Source of the DNA: Ectocarpus siliculosus
Taxonomy: Eukaryota > Sar > Phaeophyceae > Ectocarpales > Ectocarpaceae
Length of the DNA: 64,000 bases
Assembly (NCBI GenBank): GCA_000310025.1
Contig: FN649757.1
Coordinates: 170,146 to 234,145, forward strand
Reading direction: 5' to 3'
Each line of letters begins with the position of its first letter. Within the stretch, counting starts at the first letter, position 1. Shown here piece by piece: positions 1 to 13,141 of this stretch. The notes beneath the pieces were generated by a model. The model did not search any database and was not told the origin of the DNA. It saw only the letters and a program-made list of their open reading frames with translations. Both the position numbers and the translations under genes were made by a program.

Positions 1-243
1 ATTTGGGTAGTAAGTACCACATCGGGTTATCCTACAATTAAGTTATACAAGCGCTAATTTAGCCACCACATACACCTAGTAGGATCCACTGAAGGTAAGG
101 TGGCGAGAGTCGACAACACATACTGACTCATAGTAATTTCGACTGACGGTAACCTTGAAGTAGGGACGGCTGGAAACCAAGAAGAGTCGCCGTGCAGTAT
201 AGCATAGTCGATAGCAGCAGTGCGCTGCAGGCAGTTCCTGATA

Positions 244-281
244 CTGCCTCAAACCTTACACGCTGCCTCAAACCTTACACG
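244..281 (+). repeat. Tandem 19-bp duplication
   Basis: The unit CTGCCTCAAACCTTACACG occurs twice back to back (244-262 and 263-281) without a mismatch. It looks like a recent replication-slippage duplication. Confidence 0.85.
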
Positions 282-631
282 CAGTAGGTACTGGGCTGCA
301 CCAAGAACCGTTGATGCCCAGCGATATGCATGAATGCAGAGAAAGCCAAATATTTGAAACTACTGAAGGACAATCATACGTACACACAAAGACATGGCGC
401 GACGGCTTGGAAGATTCAAAGTGACACACGACAAAGGTGTACGACATAATCCAAACGCGCAGTCGGTACTGGGCAGCCCCAAGAAACGTTCACACCCAGC
501 GATATTGTTGGAGAAGTCAGGAAACCCATATACATGTGGAGCTACGCATGGACACTCACGTACTTGCATAGCCCTAGTAGTATGCACCCAAAGAGATATC
601 GCGACGTTCTGCACGATCAAAAGCGGCACCC
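281..631 (+). repeat. Diverged tandem duplication, about 170-bp unit
   Basis: The stretch 281-437 (CGCAGTAGGTACTGGGC ... CACACGACAAAGGTG) reappears in diverged form at 457-631 (CGCAGTCGGTACTGGGC ... GACACAGGTG). Shared blocks include GGTACTGGGC, CCCAGCGATAT, CAAAGA.AT..CGCGACG and GA.CA.AAG. No function is suggested. Confidence 0.55.
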
Positions 632-3600
632 GACACAGGTGTCAGGCAATACCAAAATACTTGTGAACACTGCCGCAGCGTGCCGCAACGTTCGTCGACA
701 GGAGGTGCTCCGCTCTGACTCGAGCAATAGGAACAATGCTGTCACGGCAATGGAGTGCGAACCGACGTGTCAATCGTTACGTTTCGGATTCCTTGTAGTA
801 GAGCCAGGTAGGAGATATTCCCAAGGAGTCTCTTTGCGCGGCGACCACAATATGACGACACCTATACGGGAATCTGCTGTTCAGCAGCATCATGCGACAT
901 GTGCACGACACGCGCACGGTTGTTCGCATCGCATTGAAGTATTCTTCTTCGTCGCAGGGGTATCGCATCCATTCATGGTCGTCGGGGTAGGCAAACGTTC
1001 TTGGTCGATGCCTCTTCCATGTCGCTGTTTCCAAAAAACGAAATCGAGCTACATGCATACCATTTTTTTTTTTGCCATACTCTACTAACAGCAACAAATT
1101 TGTCACGACACGACGACCATCCTGTGAGTATATAACCAGGGAGAACGATTGCTCCCCCGCCCCCCAATGGGGCGGGCGGCCATAACGAGACGGATCGCGG
1201 TGAGGGTTTGGGAGGAAGTGAAGTATGATGTTATCCACATACTCACGGGATGTCGGCGCGAGACATTAGACCTCATTTTAGTGCTCACCAAAATTGGGGC
1301 CGTACTTTGTTATTTGCGGGCCACAATATGCGTTTGCGACGAAATGTCTAGCGTTACGGCCACCACATCGCACAACTGTGGCGCAGCAACGAAGACGTGT
1401 ACCGAACCTTTACGTGCCACCGTCACACGTTGTCATGAGTGCACTTGTCGACAGCTCACGTTTGCTCTTGGTGTTGTGTTGACGTTGTGGCGACCACCTG
1501 CTCGTGCCGCCTGGACACGAAATTGGAACCGTGTTTTTTATTTTTGGCCACACAGTTGTGACCAAGAGTGCCTATTTTTCTTTTTTTTCAGAAGGCAAAA
1601 GATGGCCAATCGACGCCCTATAGGTCTTGGTTAGTCGAAACGCAGGGCTGTCTACTGAAGGAACGCCGGAATTCAGGCAGAAACCAAACGAGGGTCCCTA
1701 CATCTAGAGCCTTTTTCTCCCTCCTGGGAAAAAGGGAAAACCGCTGCGCTTCGCACTCCGCGGAACAATGATATTCCCCTCGACGGTACCTTTCTCCTAC
1801 GATTCTGTGCTAAAGCCCCCTATAACCGGGCACTCGCCTTGTCGGTGAACCACCTATAATAGGTAGTCTTCATTATACTTTTTCATGCTGCATGTTCCCC
1901 CTTTTTTCGCTCTTTCTTTTCCTAAAAACTGCTGCATTGTAGGAGATAGCACCGGGTGAGGTGGAGTTTGCAGATCTCCTTTAACGAAAAACAGGAAACC
2001 CCTGTGTGCCTTGGTTTTCGAAAGTCTAACTCCAGCACGAACCTATCATCGCACCGCAACAGCCCGCATGTTGCTGATGTACAATGTTAGCAAAGATACT
2101 ACAGTAATCCTTGTGGTACGGCAGTACAAGCAGGATTAGTTTGAGCTGGCGTGCGGTCCGATTTTGAAATAGTGACCGCGAATCAGCATGTGCGCGAGCC
2201 CGAACTTCGGCGAAGCTCTTGCCTCGCACGTCGTACTCATCGCCCTAGTCGATTTCAATGTGGGGCCATGGATGTATTTGTAGGTCTAGCCACAGGTCGG
2301 GACGGTGCTGGATAGAATTTCGAAACTCGGACCGCAGTAGATTCAAGAATCCTGCTTTGTAGCTCGCCGAAATTAACGATAAACGGATCGTTTGGAAAAT
2401 CGCGGACCGGTCGCAAATCTGTAGAGACGCAAGGGCTACAAGAATAACCGCAAATGTCTTTATACTACTGTAGATCCATCTGTGGACGGTTGCGTAGATT
2501 CGTACTGGAGTCAGAATTTAGAAAACGAAGATATGCCGGCGTTTCCTGCTTGTGTTTAGAAGAGATCGGCCAGATCCACCTCGTCCTTAAAACCTTTAGT
2601 GTCGGCCGAGGCTAAGGTTCATAGATCCTCTTGCGCGCAAAACCTGTTCCGCAATTTTGCCTTTATTGTAGGGACTCTCAACCGGACGCATAAAAAGTGC
2701 CAAGTTCTGAAGTGAGGGCCCTTTCTGTGGTGCACATCAAACATCCCGTTTCGTTTGACTTGTTGCACAGATGGCTCACTCCCTTTGAGCTTCGTGTGGC
2801 CGACATTCGAATCCAACCGCTCTGCTGTACTCCTATCCGACGAGACTTGTGGCGAATGGACAACAAGTTGTTGGAAACAACGCGCAACCTGTACTCATTT
2901 TTTTACCCTTGGCTAAACCTAGACCGCGTCTGCTGCCCACGGCCTGAATCCGACTAGAGCACACCCATTCCGCGAGTGGTAGGGGGTACGAGCTGCTGGA
3001 AGGTAACGCGAAAGGAACTTTGTGTTTCTGCCAGAACGGACAGCACGACGAGACAGCTGTTGCAATATAGGGTGACTCCACAGGAATCGTTGTGTAGAAG
3101 AAGATAGCCGAATCCACCTGCTGAAGTTCTTCCCGATATTTGTGGCGAATGATGAACAATATGTGGGCTGCAAGTCACCCCACCCGCTATTTGCAGGAAA
3201 TAGTGTAGACGTCCTTGTGTTATTTTGTATGAGCGTCTTCTCAGCGAAGCGCTTGTTGCAACCTCGACAAATGGGGAGGTGTATCGACCACTGTCTTCGT
3301 GTTCGCCACAAAAACGTAGGTGCTTTACGGTGACACGTGGCGTTCTTTGTAGTTTCGAAGTATTCGAATTCTTCAGTATTCGAAAGGGAGCTTCGTTTGA
3401 AACGACCCTTACCCGACTGCACGATCGGTTTCGAGATAAGAACTCGATAATTCTTCTGACATTAATATGGTCAGCAGTTGTGAACGAGAATCTTCCGCTC
3501 CGTTCAAGGATCTGAACACATGACTGCAACCTGACGAGGCACATACCAGGTATTTTCAACCACAAAACAGCAGTGCCACGGAGAGCACCTATGGGTAGTT

Positions 3601-3718
3601 CTGAAACTGGTTTTGCTCTCAGAAACATGCAGAAAGCAGTCCTGAGCTACCCGGCAGAGGCGCCGGGCCAAACCAGCGTCATAAACTAGCGTAGTCCCAG
3701 AGCGTCGGTCGAGTTTTT

Positions 3719-4393
3719 TCAGGCAGAATCGCTCTCTGCGTCTGTGATTACATGGACCACACGTCTCGCCAAGAAGAGTGGGGGGACTGTCACCGTAATG
3801 GATAGGAGGAAACACACACACACTACAGCGAGAATCGCCGATGTGAGTCTGAGCGGAACGGAAAGATGGAGGGGAAGGCGGATGGGGAAGAAAGAACGGC
3901 GAGGATAGAGCGGGCACAACGTAGATGAATACACAGGCAGGGGCATAACACATGAACGTCTTGAATATCGCGGCGTCTCTATGACAGTGGAAAGTAGGGG
4001 GCGGAGCTTCATCGAGTGTCGACCTCGAATGCATTGCACAAGGCACATTAAGATCTGAATATTGTGACGATACTCATGTTCTCGGTCTCGAAGAGAACTC
4101 GCATAGTCGGCAAGCACGCCTTGTACGTCATCGCCCTGGACATGGAACACGGCAACGTCTTGAACCTTGCGCCCACAGCACTGAAAGGTTTTGATGGTGC
4201 AATCTTCATACTTCAAGCAAAGCGGATGCGCCATACTCGCGAGTTGAAATTCAACCGCAAGTCTGGTAAAGACTTGAGTCCAATATTGCAGAACTGGCCT
4301 GAGGAGCCCCGCTTTAAGCAATTTGAAAGTCTTTCTTTTGAATCTGGCACGTGAACTTTCAATCCGAAACTCCTTGTGCAATTCCGTCCGCAA
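3719..4393 (-). other. Segment shared with 52740-53300, carrying an unbroken antisense frame
   Basis: A 224-codon minus-strand frame is open here. The region is related in order and sequence to 52740-53300, upstream of exon 2 of copy C, for example around the peptide VFHVQGDDV here and VFHVHGDEV there. In the second copy the same frame is soon stopped, so the similarity is better explained as first-intron or upstream sequence duplicated with the regulator gene than as a conserved protein. No domain is recognised. Confidence 0.35.
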
Positions 4394-5382
4394 CTTCTCT
4401 CTTCAAGTTCAGAAATCAGAAGTGTTTCTCTGCGAAATTAGCTTCTACGCTGAGCTTCAATTTCATTTTCGGCCATTTGTCTTGTTTAGCTTGCGGTGGT
4501 CGCAGATAAAGGTAGCACGGTCGTTCAAGTCGTGAAGGCCCCCGTATAGCCGTCAAATCAACAGGGAGCAGGAACACTATGCCCTCTCTCACTCGAAATC
4601 AGCGCCGCCGTTCGTTCTCAATAGGACGTAAGTTTGTTGCTCGTTTGATGCCAGGCACAGTGTTTCCATGTCTTGTATGCTTCCATCAGTGTAAACCACT
4701 CAAAGCCTACGGCGCTACTGCTTTGCTGGCCTTTTCCCTTCACAACGTGTATTTTCTTGCAGGCGCTGTGCAGCGAAAGGCAGCCAGTGCACATACGTCA
4801 AACGGCGGTGGCATCTCTCAAAACCACACCAAGAACAACGTCAGCCTCAGCCGTCTGATCGTTGCCACACGCACCGTAGAGAGGTCCTGCTCCAATCCTC
4901 ACAACCCAGCGGACTGGCGTCTTCTGCCAGGTTGCCGCTTAAGAGGTGAGGTGTAGTTCACACGTTTCCCTGTGCTTTTCGCTTTGACAAACCAAGTGAA
5001 CGGATATATCAACCAACAACCAAGGCGTGCAGACGAGAAGTGTAGCTCTCAAATCATGTCTTTGTGAATATGTGTTTGGGTGCGTTGCTTTTGGCGTTGT
5101 GTTCGCCAGTGGAATCCGACTTTGGGGGGCCCAATACCGCTCGCCCGCTTTTCTTGAAATTTGCCATGTTGTACGGGCGGCGACGCGAACTGCGAATGTC
5201 CGGACACGCAAATTGGCACTTCCTATGACATGAGTAGGAAATCAAAAACGTGACTATTTGGGCAATCTAGACTATCACAGAAGCCCGTCAGCGTTGATGG
5301 GGAACGTCCGTCGCTTCTTGCGTACAGTTCATCATCACGCATGATCATCCAGCTTTGCTCTTTATTCTGCTGCTACATCCAG

Positions 5383-5926
5383 GCTCAGGTTGAGTGCATC
5401 TCCGGCGGCTGGTCTCGTGGGAATGCAGGAGAACGCCTTCCTTAGCGACTTCTTTGGCTGCGTCGGGTTTCTCCCGCTTACCAACCAAAGGTATTGCATA
5501 CATGTTGCTTGGACTATGATACACTTTACGCTGGGAGAGCTACTTTTGTTCTACGCCCCAATAGAGCAATATGCCGAGTTCATTGAAACAGCATGAACAG
5601 GCTCCCGCTTGGATGGACGTATGGTGCTGGTGGTGCACCTGTACTCCATACCGTTGCCCGACACGTGGCGCGTTTGCGGTGTCTTCGTTGTTTTGACCAG
5701 TACCATTCGCGAGGTGATGGTACAAATCCTGACAACCCCGGCCACTCTACAGCGGCCACCCGTTGCGGGAGGCTGTGACGAAGAAGCGGTTTTCGACGCG
5801 ATCGCGCGAGGGGCGGACTTGATCAAGGCCTCGGAAGGGCATCAGCTTCCCATGAACCCGCGATCTTGCATTTTCTGGTGTGCCATTGCTCTGGGGGCGC
5901 TTGCGAAGGGCAGTCCTTTCGAATCG
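5383..5926 (+). other. Copy A exons 3 and 4 (conserved core)
   Basis: Exon 3 (5383-5490, 108 nt) encodes LRLSASPAAGLVGMQENAFL and continues through SDFFGCVGFLPLTNQ. It starts after ...CATCCAG and ends CAAAG|GTATTG. Exon 4 (5701-5926, 226 nt) starts after TTTTGACCAG and ends GAATCG|GTATGA. It carries HQLPMNPRSCIFWCAIALGA and LAKGSPFES, the most MHR-like part. Exon 3 is exactly 108 nt in copies A, B and C. Exon 4 is 226, 207 and 223 nt. Confidence 0.7.
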
Positions 5927-8900
5927 GTATGAAGTGGCGTGGGTTCTCACTTTGTTGCTGCAAACGTCTTTTGCGGACCTAACTGTCAGAGGAACCCATT
6001 TTCCATATCGTATTGTGGATGAAGTTCTAATGCCAACTGGTGGGTTGTTTTTCTATTTTAGAGTGTTTGGCTTGTCATTCATGCGACGGGCCTCTATACC
6101 TCACTTGGGCTTGGTGACAGGTGACGAAGTACTCTCAACTAGCCCACGGAGCGCTGGACAAGAGCAACTCGGGTTCCGCAGACGCCGAGGTCGCGAAGTG
6201 AGTCGAGCAGGGATACCGTCCACGAAGATGACTGCTGGCCTTGCGTTTTGTGATGTCCCCTTTCCAGGCACGCCTGCCTGATGGCTTTAGACCTCGGGTC
6301 ACTGCTGTAGATTCCAACACATCACTTCATGCTCACTTTCCGGTGAAGCTCGTAGTGCTCTATTCAATGATGAATATTTTGCCCGATGTTCCGTGCTTTC
6401 GGTATATTTTTCCCTTCCCAGGGCATGGGCAATGCTGGCCTACCTGTACGGCTTCATGGGGGACTTGGTGAGGTGTTTCCCCTGGTCCTGCCGTGGATAT
6501 GAGTATGCATCGCTGTTGACGTGATCAACTCAGTTCTTGTTTCTCTGTAGTACAGCAGCCGACGTGGAACGATACTGCAAGCAAGTCGCTTCGGCAGCCT
6601 GCTCTGCATCATGTTGGAACCGTTGTGCACCAGAAAGTATCCCTTTCTTTTGATTTTTCCGACGTGCTTCCGTTCGATAACTACGTCAACCTGACAGACA
6701 CGATATCAAGATTACAAGGCGGTGTCAGCATCATTCTTGAGATGTTCAATCGAGGACGGATCTACCGCTTCTCTTCCAGTGGTGAGAACGACGTTTGCAC
6801 CCCGACTGGGGTGCCCATAATGACCGCAGTATGAACAGCGTGCCTCGTTTCTACATGTTTCGGCTGCGATGTGCTGGAAGCTCAATCTTGATGACTCCAA
6901 GCGCTTGCTGCGGTCCAAGGCGAAGAGTCCTCCCTTTGGGCTATTGGCGGTTCTGGAATGCACGATAGAGTATGATGCCAAAGTCCCCCTCTTGTCCCCT
7001 GATGCCATGGCTTGGTTGTCTGTCCACATCGCTGATCTACGGGTCCTATGCGGCCGAACGCTGACCAGGGGTTCGCCGAGGTTGTTAGCTTTACCGAGAT
7101 CGCCGACTCGTGCTGCGGACAGCGGCACGTGAAGTCGCTTGCTGGTGAAGTGCCAGCAATGCCGCAGGTGTGTGAGTCGATTCCATCGCGGAATCGTTGG
7201 GCAATGAATCCTTTGAACCTGACCTCGCTGCACGGAATCGATACGTTGCTGATGTGCTGGTGTGTTGTGTTCGGACCAGTGTGTCCACCAGGGAGCATTT
7301 GTTCGCCACGGGTATTGTGAAAGCTGATTCTGTCTGGTCTCGCTACCACCACGTATTTTGCTGATTGGCCCACATCCGCCCACCACCTTTGCTCACACCT
7401 CGATCCCAGTTGAAAGAAGCCGCCACTGAGGGTGAGATATATCGATATGTCTCTCAATCTCTGAAAGCGTTTGAGCAAGGTTCCCACGCAATAGCGAGCA
7501 AGCAGAGCACGACGACAGGCGAAACCCCATGGAAGGGCGAGCGTGATGGCGGATCAAACGGAGTCCGGCCATCCCACGACGCTTACCAGGCGAAGGATAT
7601 TTCGAACGCTATGGTTACTATGTGGGGACAAGGGGGCTGCCCCGATTTCGAGCCGCTTGAAGGAGTGGTAGATCGGTGAGTCAAATTACATGATGCAACA
7701 CCAGTGAACATGGCGAAGATCGCAACACAGCACGGTGGTGCCTTTACTGCCCAACGATATCAAGGTATGCCGTGAAGGTTGGTACCAGGAGCCATCGAGT
7801 CCTCAACCCTGCTGTAGGTTAGCACATTTGGGAAGACTTCGCTCCTTTTACTGGCTCACATGTTCCTATTCGCCCGTCGCTGCGCATCTCACTCGCAATC
7901 GGCCGCATGTCAACATGGGATGCGAAATTTTCCGGCGACCAGACCTGGTATTCGTGGCGGTGTCGGCAGCCTTCTCGTCAACATGTACGCTAAGGATGTT
8001 TCGTACACGTCAAAAAAACGCGCTGTCCCACCACCATCATTCTGAATCAACACCAACTGCTGTTGTTGTCTACCGCAGGTGCTGTGTTTCTTGTTTTCAG
8101 CTCAACAGCGATTCAATTGGTTGACATTGCGGTGACCATGTGATTAATGCGAGCCGAAGATGTGAGTTGTTCTTGCGGTACCTTCCGTCAGCTATATTTG
8201 AACTTTGTTTGGCGACTGCTGATGGAATTGTCTCTGGCGCTTGCAAGGTTCCGTTGACCGGCGACACATGCCTGTTCGCCCCCGGTGAGACTTTTTTCAC
8301 AGTCCGGTTTCGTCCTCGGTCGTTATACCGGAACCTCCCAAATCCGATAGGAGCATTGCCTTCGCAAAGGCAGAAAAGGGCGATTTACATGCCACGGTGG
8401 AGAGACTTGGCCGCTGCGTTGAGGTGTATGAGCGATATCCTGGGGTGTGCCGAGGCACGCTGGGGTGAGTCCTCGGCACTGAAGAGATTGTGTGACTACA
8501 ACTAACTTTCGTGCGGTCTTTGAAGTTCACATGTTATATAGCTACTTCCGCCGCCATGCACTTGGTTCGGGCTGTAACGAGAGAACAGTACTCTAAAAGT
8601 GTCAATTCTTTCATGCATCATGTTCGTTGTGAAAGGGGTCCTGCCACTTTCACGAAGGTATTGCGAACTGTGAATTTTCCGCGAGTATGTGCCTACGTTT
8701 TCTGTCGTCGGATGATGCCGTTCGGGGGACGTATACGTCGCTCTTGAAGCGGATAGTGATGCTACTGGCTTGATGTTCGATGTGAACCCTTTCTCTAATA
8801 TCTGTGTACGGGGTCTCAATGCTTCTGAACAGTGAGTGGTAATCGCCGGAATAGCCGGTCTCGAAATTGACAGTTGTTGCGGTTCGGCCTCCTCTCAGTA

Positions 8901-10264
8901 CCAGCCTCATAGCAGCAGCAGCATCACTATCTCCCTTCGTGCTGGATGACGGCCCCTCCACCTACAGTCTTCGTTTTTCGGGAATGGTCCCTCCGTTGGT
9001 GATAAACTCGCCGGAGACCTTCCCCGGCAGAAGGGGTGTATGCAAATACTGTTGATGACAGGCACTACCTCTGGAGATGTTACTCTACACTTTCCATTTC
9101 ATTCGACGTTTTTAACCTACTCCCATCGTATGGAATGGGACAAGATTGTTCGGCGGCAGCACGTCCCCCAACCATGAACGATTTCCTGTCTTCGAGGCCG
9201 TTCGACCACGGCTTTGCGTGTTGCCCCTTGGAAAGGTGGGCACAGCAACTAGCTATGTCCAATTGAGCCCAAGGGTTTAATGACTGGTACTTGTCTAGAG
9301 AATAGGCTGTAATGTGCGTAGACTCTTACTCTCAAGCACCATTAGCATCACCGCGAGTGATGCAGTGCCTCTGGGTCGATTCGAATCTGTTTTCAGCTCT
9401 GCCGCGTTTTGGACGTTCTGGACAGTTAGAAGAGAAGCGAAGAGGATATGTTGGACAGAAATCAGTGCGGGGTCTCACGTGAAGACAAAACTACCGGCAC
9501 CATGTGCTAACGGGAAGGTTTGTGGTAGAAAAATTATGTCATGGTGTACCGAGTGGTATTCGCTACAAAGCGCCATTTGTGAAACTCGTATATCCCGTGC
9601 TCCCCTTGCCCGCGCCCATCAAAGGTACCACAAGGCACATATGGTGCTGGTTGTCCTCGAAGCGATTGGTGACCCCAGATCTCGAGCGATGTACGACACT
9701 TTGCGGGAGTCCTACAATTTGTTTCGGCCTGCTGGTTCTCTGCCCGTACCCCCGTTGGAGGAGTGGCACGGGGTGGATGCCTTCTGCGACCATCTCTATT
9801 GCAGGTAGGTGTGCAATATGGCAGAAAATAGGGCCTGCCTAGTATTCTTCGGCGTCAAATATTCCGATTCAACATTGGCATACGCAAATTCGGAATGTTC
9901 GCAACAGAGGATTTGCAATTGTACCTTGGAGCACCCGCGGTTTCCCCTTACGACGCGGCAGATCCCAGTACAGTACGGGGACCTATATTGTGCCGGGTGT
10001 GTCCTGACGTTTTACCGGCACTATGTAACGCGCACCGGCACTATTCAGAGTAGTGCCTCAATAGTGCCGGACCAGCACTATTGAGTTCCAATATTCCTCA
10101 GCAGTGCCGGTCCGGCACTATTGAGGAGGTGTAGATTTCATGGTGTAGCGCTCTCAAGCTTAGCGGGGCCAACAAAGTACGATGTGGATCGAAATTACGT
10201 GTGTTATTAGTGGACGAAGCTAAATCTCAGTCCTCGTTGCCCTCCTTCGATTTTGCCAACGAGC

Positions 10265-10525
10265 CACGACAGGAAGCGCACCGCAAGAAAACAACCATTA
10301 CTACCACGGCCGTACCGCCCGCCCTCACTACATCGTGACAAACTATTTCATGTCTGCCTGGCGTACCCCCTTGGATGTTGGAAGAAAGGATAAAGGCCAA
10401 TATCACGAACCAAAAAACGACAGGAAGGAAGAAAGATAAACAACCGTTACTACATACCACAGCTGTACCCCCCACCCTAACTACGCAGCAACTCTTCCTC
10501 ATGTCTGCCTGGCGACCCCCCTTGG
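10265..10525 (+). repeat. Tandem duplication of a transposon subterminal block
   Basis: Two diverged units of about 155 bp (from about 10265 and 10420) share ACGACAGGAAG, CCATTACTAC or CCGTTACTAC, and end in CATGTCTGCCTGGCG. On the minus strand this block corresponds to the last residues of the pogo-like transposase (GVRQADM), so the terminal codons of the dead transposase are present twice. Confidence 0.5.
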
Positions 10526-10741
10526 GTGTTGCAAGAAAGAAACAAAAAAGCTGCAGCAGCAGGTGTCCCTATTATTCTGTGTGGCGTCTGTCCTCTGGCG
10601 TGTGTGTGTGTGATGTGTGTGTCTTTATCATTAGCATCGACAGCGCTAGCCGGTCGACCAATGAAATGACGTCGGTCTCAGTGCGGTTGAAAACACAACA
10701 CACTTCTACGTGCCATTACCTGGAACCCGTTGAGGAGGTTG

Positions 10742-10742
<1 letters not shown>

Positions 10743-10775
<33 letters not shown>

Positions 10776-10983
10776 CCCTAACCGGGGGCGCGCAAAACCC
10801 CAAAAATTTTTCCCCCCCCCCCCTAAAAACGGGGGGGGGGATTGGGGGGTTTTTTCCGGAACAGGGGTTTTTCTCCCCAAACCNNNNNNNNNNNNNNNNN
10901 NNNNNNNNNNNNNNNNNNNNNNNNNNNNNNNNNNNNNNNNNNNNNNNNNNNNNNNNNNNNNNNNNNNNNNNNNNNNNNNNNNN

Positions 10984-11022
<39 letters not shown>
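10743..11022. other. Assembly gap with poly-G margins, probable artefact
   Basis: There are 100 Ns at 10884-10983, bordered by G runs at 10743-10773 (31 G) and 10984-11022 (39 G). Between the first run and the gap the sequence consists almost entirely of stretched homopolymers. The left run begins where retroelement copies normally read GGGGGCGCCATGGGGG. Gap length is unknown and poly-Gly or poly-Pro reading frames across it are not real. Confidence 0.85.
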
Positions 11023-11023
<1 letters not shown>

Positions 11024-11446
11024 ACTCGTAGTCGTGCATGCCGTAGTCGTCAGACCATTGACCTCGCATCCCTACAAAGCCGGGACGGAGCATGCCGGGT
11101 TTTCACCGGACCAGGCTGTCACATCACCAAGCGCGAAGCGCCGTGAGGTATTCGGCGAGTTGCATGAAGGGTGCGCTGCATCCTGCTAAGGGTGTTCGGC
11201 ATCTTGTGCTTACTTCTTTGCCTACGGATGACAGCTGCGTATGACTTAATTTATTTTCTGGTGCTTTCACTTCCAGAGACAGCAGTTGTAGGCGCTGTGT
11301 AACTGCCTCGAGAGTGCTTGACCAATCTTAACACAACGTGCGATTATCCCCTTTGCGCGGAGTGAGGGTTCTCGACCCCGCACAATAGTATCTACTCGAC
11401 CACCATTCATGGTTACCGCAAAAAGAAAAAAAAAGGCAAAAAAGCG

Positions 11447-11702
11447 CTTATTTTGGTTTCTGTCGAATTGCTTCATTATTTCTTCGGTTTCTAGGCTACG
11501 TGTTGGGGAGAGAGACGCACGAAACGCTCATCGTCTCTCCGGCCGCGTTAGCTGCGAAGGACGGTGTCAACTGTTGCAAATCCATCTCTCTCCCCACAAA
11601 TACTAGCCGGGGGACTACGACTGCAACCGCAGGAGTCCCAAAACTGACATATCCTCAAATGGTAAACACCATTCTACAACACCCGACTAGATACCGAATA
11701 TT
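11447..11702 (-). repeat. Split direct repeat B2
   Basis: Matches 12020-12293 with few differences (TTATTTTGGTTTCTGTCG ... CACCATTCTACAACACCC). The inner copy has extra bases just before ATTACCGAATA. Confidence 0.8.
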
Positions 11703-11752
11703 CCCGAACTTATGCCCCCACCTTCGAAAGAAAAGGGATGGGAGGGCGGGAT

Positions 11753-12019
11753 TTTCTAAACTGCCGCCGCTACTGCGTTAGGCGGCTGCTGCTGTCCTTC
11801 CGTTGCTTCACGCGCTCTGTAGCTCTCACACGTTACCCGACTTTGCTACAGCCCCTGCGTGAACTCGATCACGGAATGACACCCCCCAGCTCTAGACTAC
11901 AATAATAAATCCAAACACCGTGACCCTGGGTTTCCGATAGAAAATGAAGTCAAATTCTAATTCGACTGTTACAAAATAAACACCAGTTTATTCTATCTGC
12001 CCTTCGAACAAACCTTCCT
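11753..12019 (-). repeat. Split direct repeat A2
   Basis: A 267-bp copy of 14071-14337 with a handful of substitutions. It starts TTTCTAAACTGCCGCCGC and ends ACAAACCTTCCT, and abuts B1 directly. Confidence 0.85.
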
Positions 12020-12293
12020 TTTATTTTGGTTTCTGTCGAATTGCTTCATTATTCTTCGGTTTCTAGGCTACGTGTTGGGGAGAGAGACGCACGAAACGCT
12101 CATCGTCTCTCCGGCCGCGTGAGCTGCGAAGGCCGGCGTCAACTGTTACAAATCCATCTCTCTCCCCACAAATACTAGCCGGCAGACTACGACTGCAACC
12201 GCAACAAGAGTCCTAAAACTGACCAAGTCCTCAAATGGTACACACCATTCTACAACACCCACATCGGGGTCAGTTTCTGGACGATTACCGAAT
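12020..12293 (-). repeat. Split direct repeat B1
   Basis: Copy of 11447-11702. It abuts A2 without spacer and lies just beyond the 3' end of the recombinase frame. Confidence 0.8.
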
Positions 12294-12346
12294 AAGTCAA
12301 CTATGCGTTCCCCATACGGTCCCCTCCCCCGGCTGTCTCGATAGTA

Positions 12347-13114
12347 CTATCCCGCTGCCGTCTGTAAGTTCCGTGACACTCGCCGCGAATCCTCTACATT
12401 GTTTCGTGCATACGGCTTGTAGACATTCGACCTCCACTTTCCTTCTCTCTGAATCACTCGTTCTGCGATGTCTCCGCCCGATGCAAGAGCCGTGGCGCCT
12501 CCGATTCGCAACGAGTGCAACGCGTACACCTGGGGGTTATGCCCCGACTTCGCTACCACTTCTCTGACTACACGGAGGGCAGCACTATACCTCACTACTC
12601 TCACTGCTCTTCCACTACGGTACGAAGCCAACGGAGCGGAGTCAGGCAACGTCGCATGACACGACAATAGCTCCACCACAAGAGCCACCGCGCCCCCGCG
12701 TGCTCTCAAACCTGACGGCGGTCCGGTGACTTCGTCTCGCGTACGAACCCGTATGATGCCGTTCTGCTCTTGATCGGCATTGTGCCCTCTAAACCTCATT
12801 TCGACACGGTCTGCTCTACGATAGTGACCAAAGTCTAGTTGCGTCCCGTCGGCAAACAATGCTTTGTCCGTCCTTGTAAGACGGTGTGCCTCATGCACCC
12901 TGCCCGCGTCATTCGCGAACACCTCATCAGACCGTGTGATGAAGAGATAGGACAGGCACAGACACAGCCACATCACTCTGCCCCCTTCCCCCCAGTTCTG
13001 CCTTGCGCTTTCGCCGTCCAGCGGCATACGCCAAGACACAGGCAGGCGCACACGGCGTACCGTCCCCAAAGCCACGTGGTTCCTCGCCATCCCCCTTAGC
13101 GCACATTTCAACAT
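12347..13114 (-). CDS. Tyrosine recombinase (YR) of the DIRS-like element
   Basis: A 255-codon frame on the minus strand. The C-terminal half has the tyrosine-recombinase signature. The first catalytic arginine is probably R61 in FITRSDEVF. The H-x-x-R box is H200 and R203 in ALHSLRIGGATAL. W227 takes the place of the second histidine in REGKWRSN, and the nucleophile is Y232 or Y235 in VYKPYARNN. Such enzymes cut and join DNA through a covalent tyrosine link and integrate circular cDNA of DIRS elements. The lengths of the N-terminal helical part and catalytic part look complete, and there is no internal stop. The start Met is the first in the frame, but the protein may have been the end of a longer polyprotein. 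Placement between A1 and B1-A2-B2 supports a DIRS/Ngaro origin rather than a Crypton. Confidence 0.75.
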   Translation of the reverse strand: MLKCALRGMARNHVALGTVRRVRLPVSWRMPLDGESARQNWGEGGRVMWLCLCLSYLFITRSDEVFANDAGRVHEAHRLTRTDKALFADGTQLDFGHYRRADRVEMRFRGHNADQEQNGIIRVRTRDEVTGPPSGLRARGGAVALVVELLSCHATLPDSAPLASYRSGRAVRVVRYSAALRVVREVVAKSGHNPQVYALHSLRIGGATALASGGDIAERVIQREGKWRSNVYKPYARNNVEDSRRVSRNLQTAAG

Positions 13115-13141
13115 CGGAGACGACGAGTCTAGCTCGCACAG

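Larger units (their letters stand above)
1..3700. other. Unassigned region upstream of gene copy A
   Basis: No recognisable gene. Open frames of 60 to 220 codons overlap on both strands and none shows a domain I know. The longest (minus strand, 2954-3628 and 777-1238) read as ordinary amino-acid mixtures with no motif, so they are not called. Two small duplications occur near the left edge (listed separately). The first zinc-cluster exon expected for gene copy A was looked for here and not found. Confidence 0.5.

Noticed and set aside
10375-11189. Long Gly- or Pro-rich reading frames through the N run
   Set aside because: They are translations of poly-G/poly-C and the 100-N gap, not protein.
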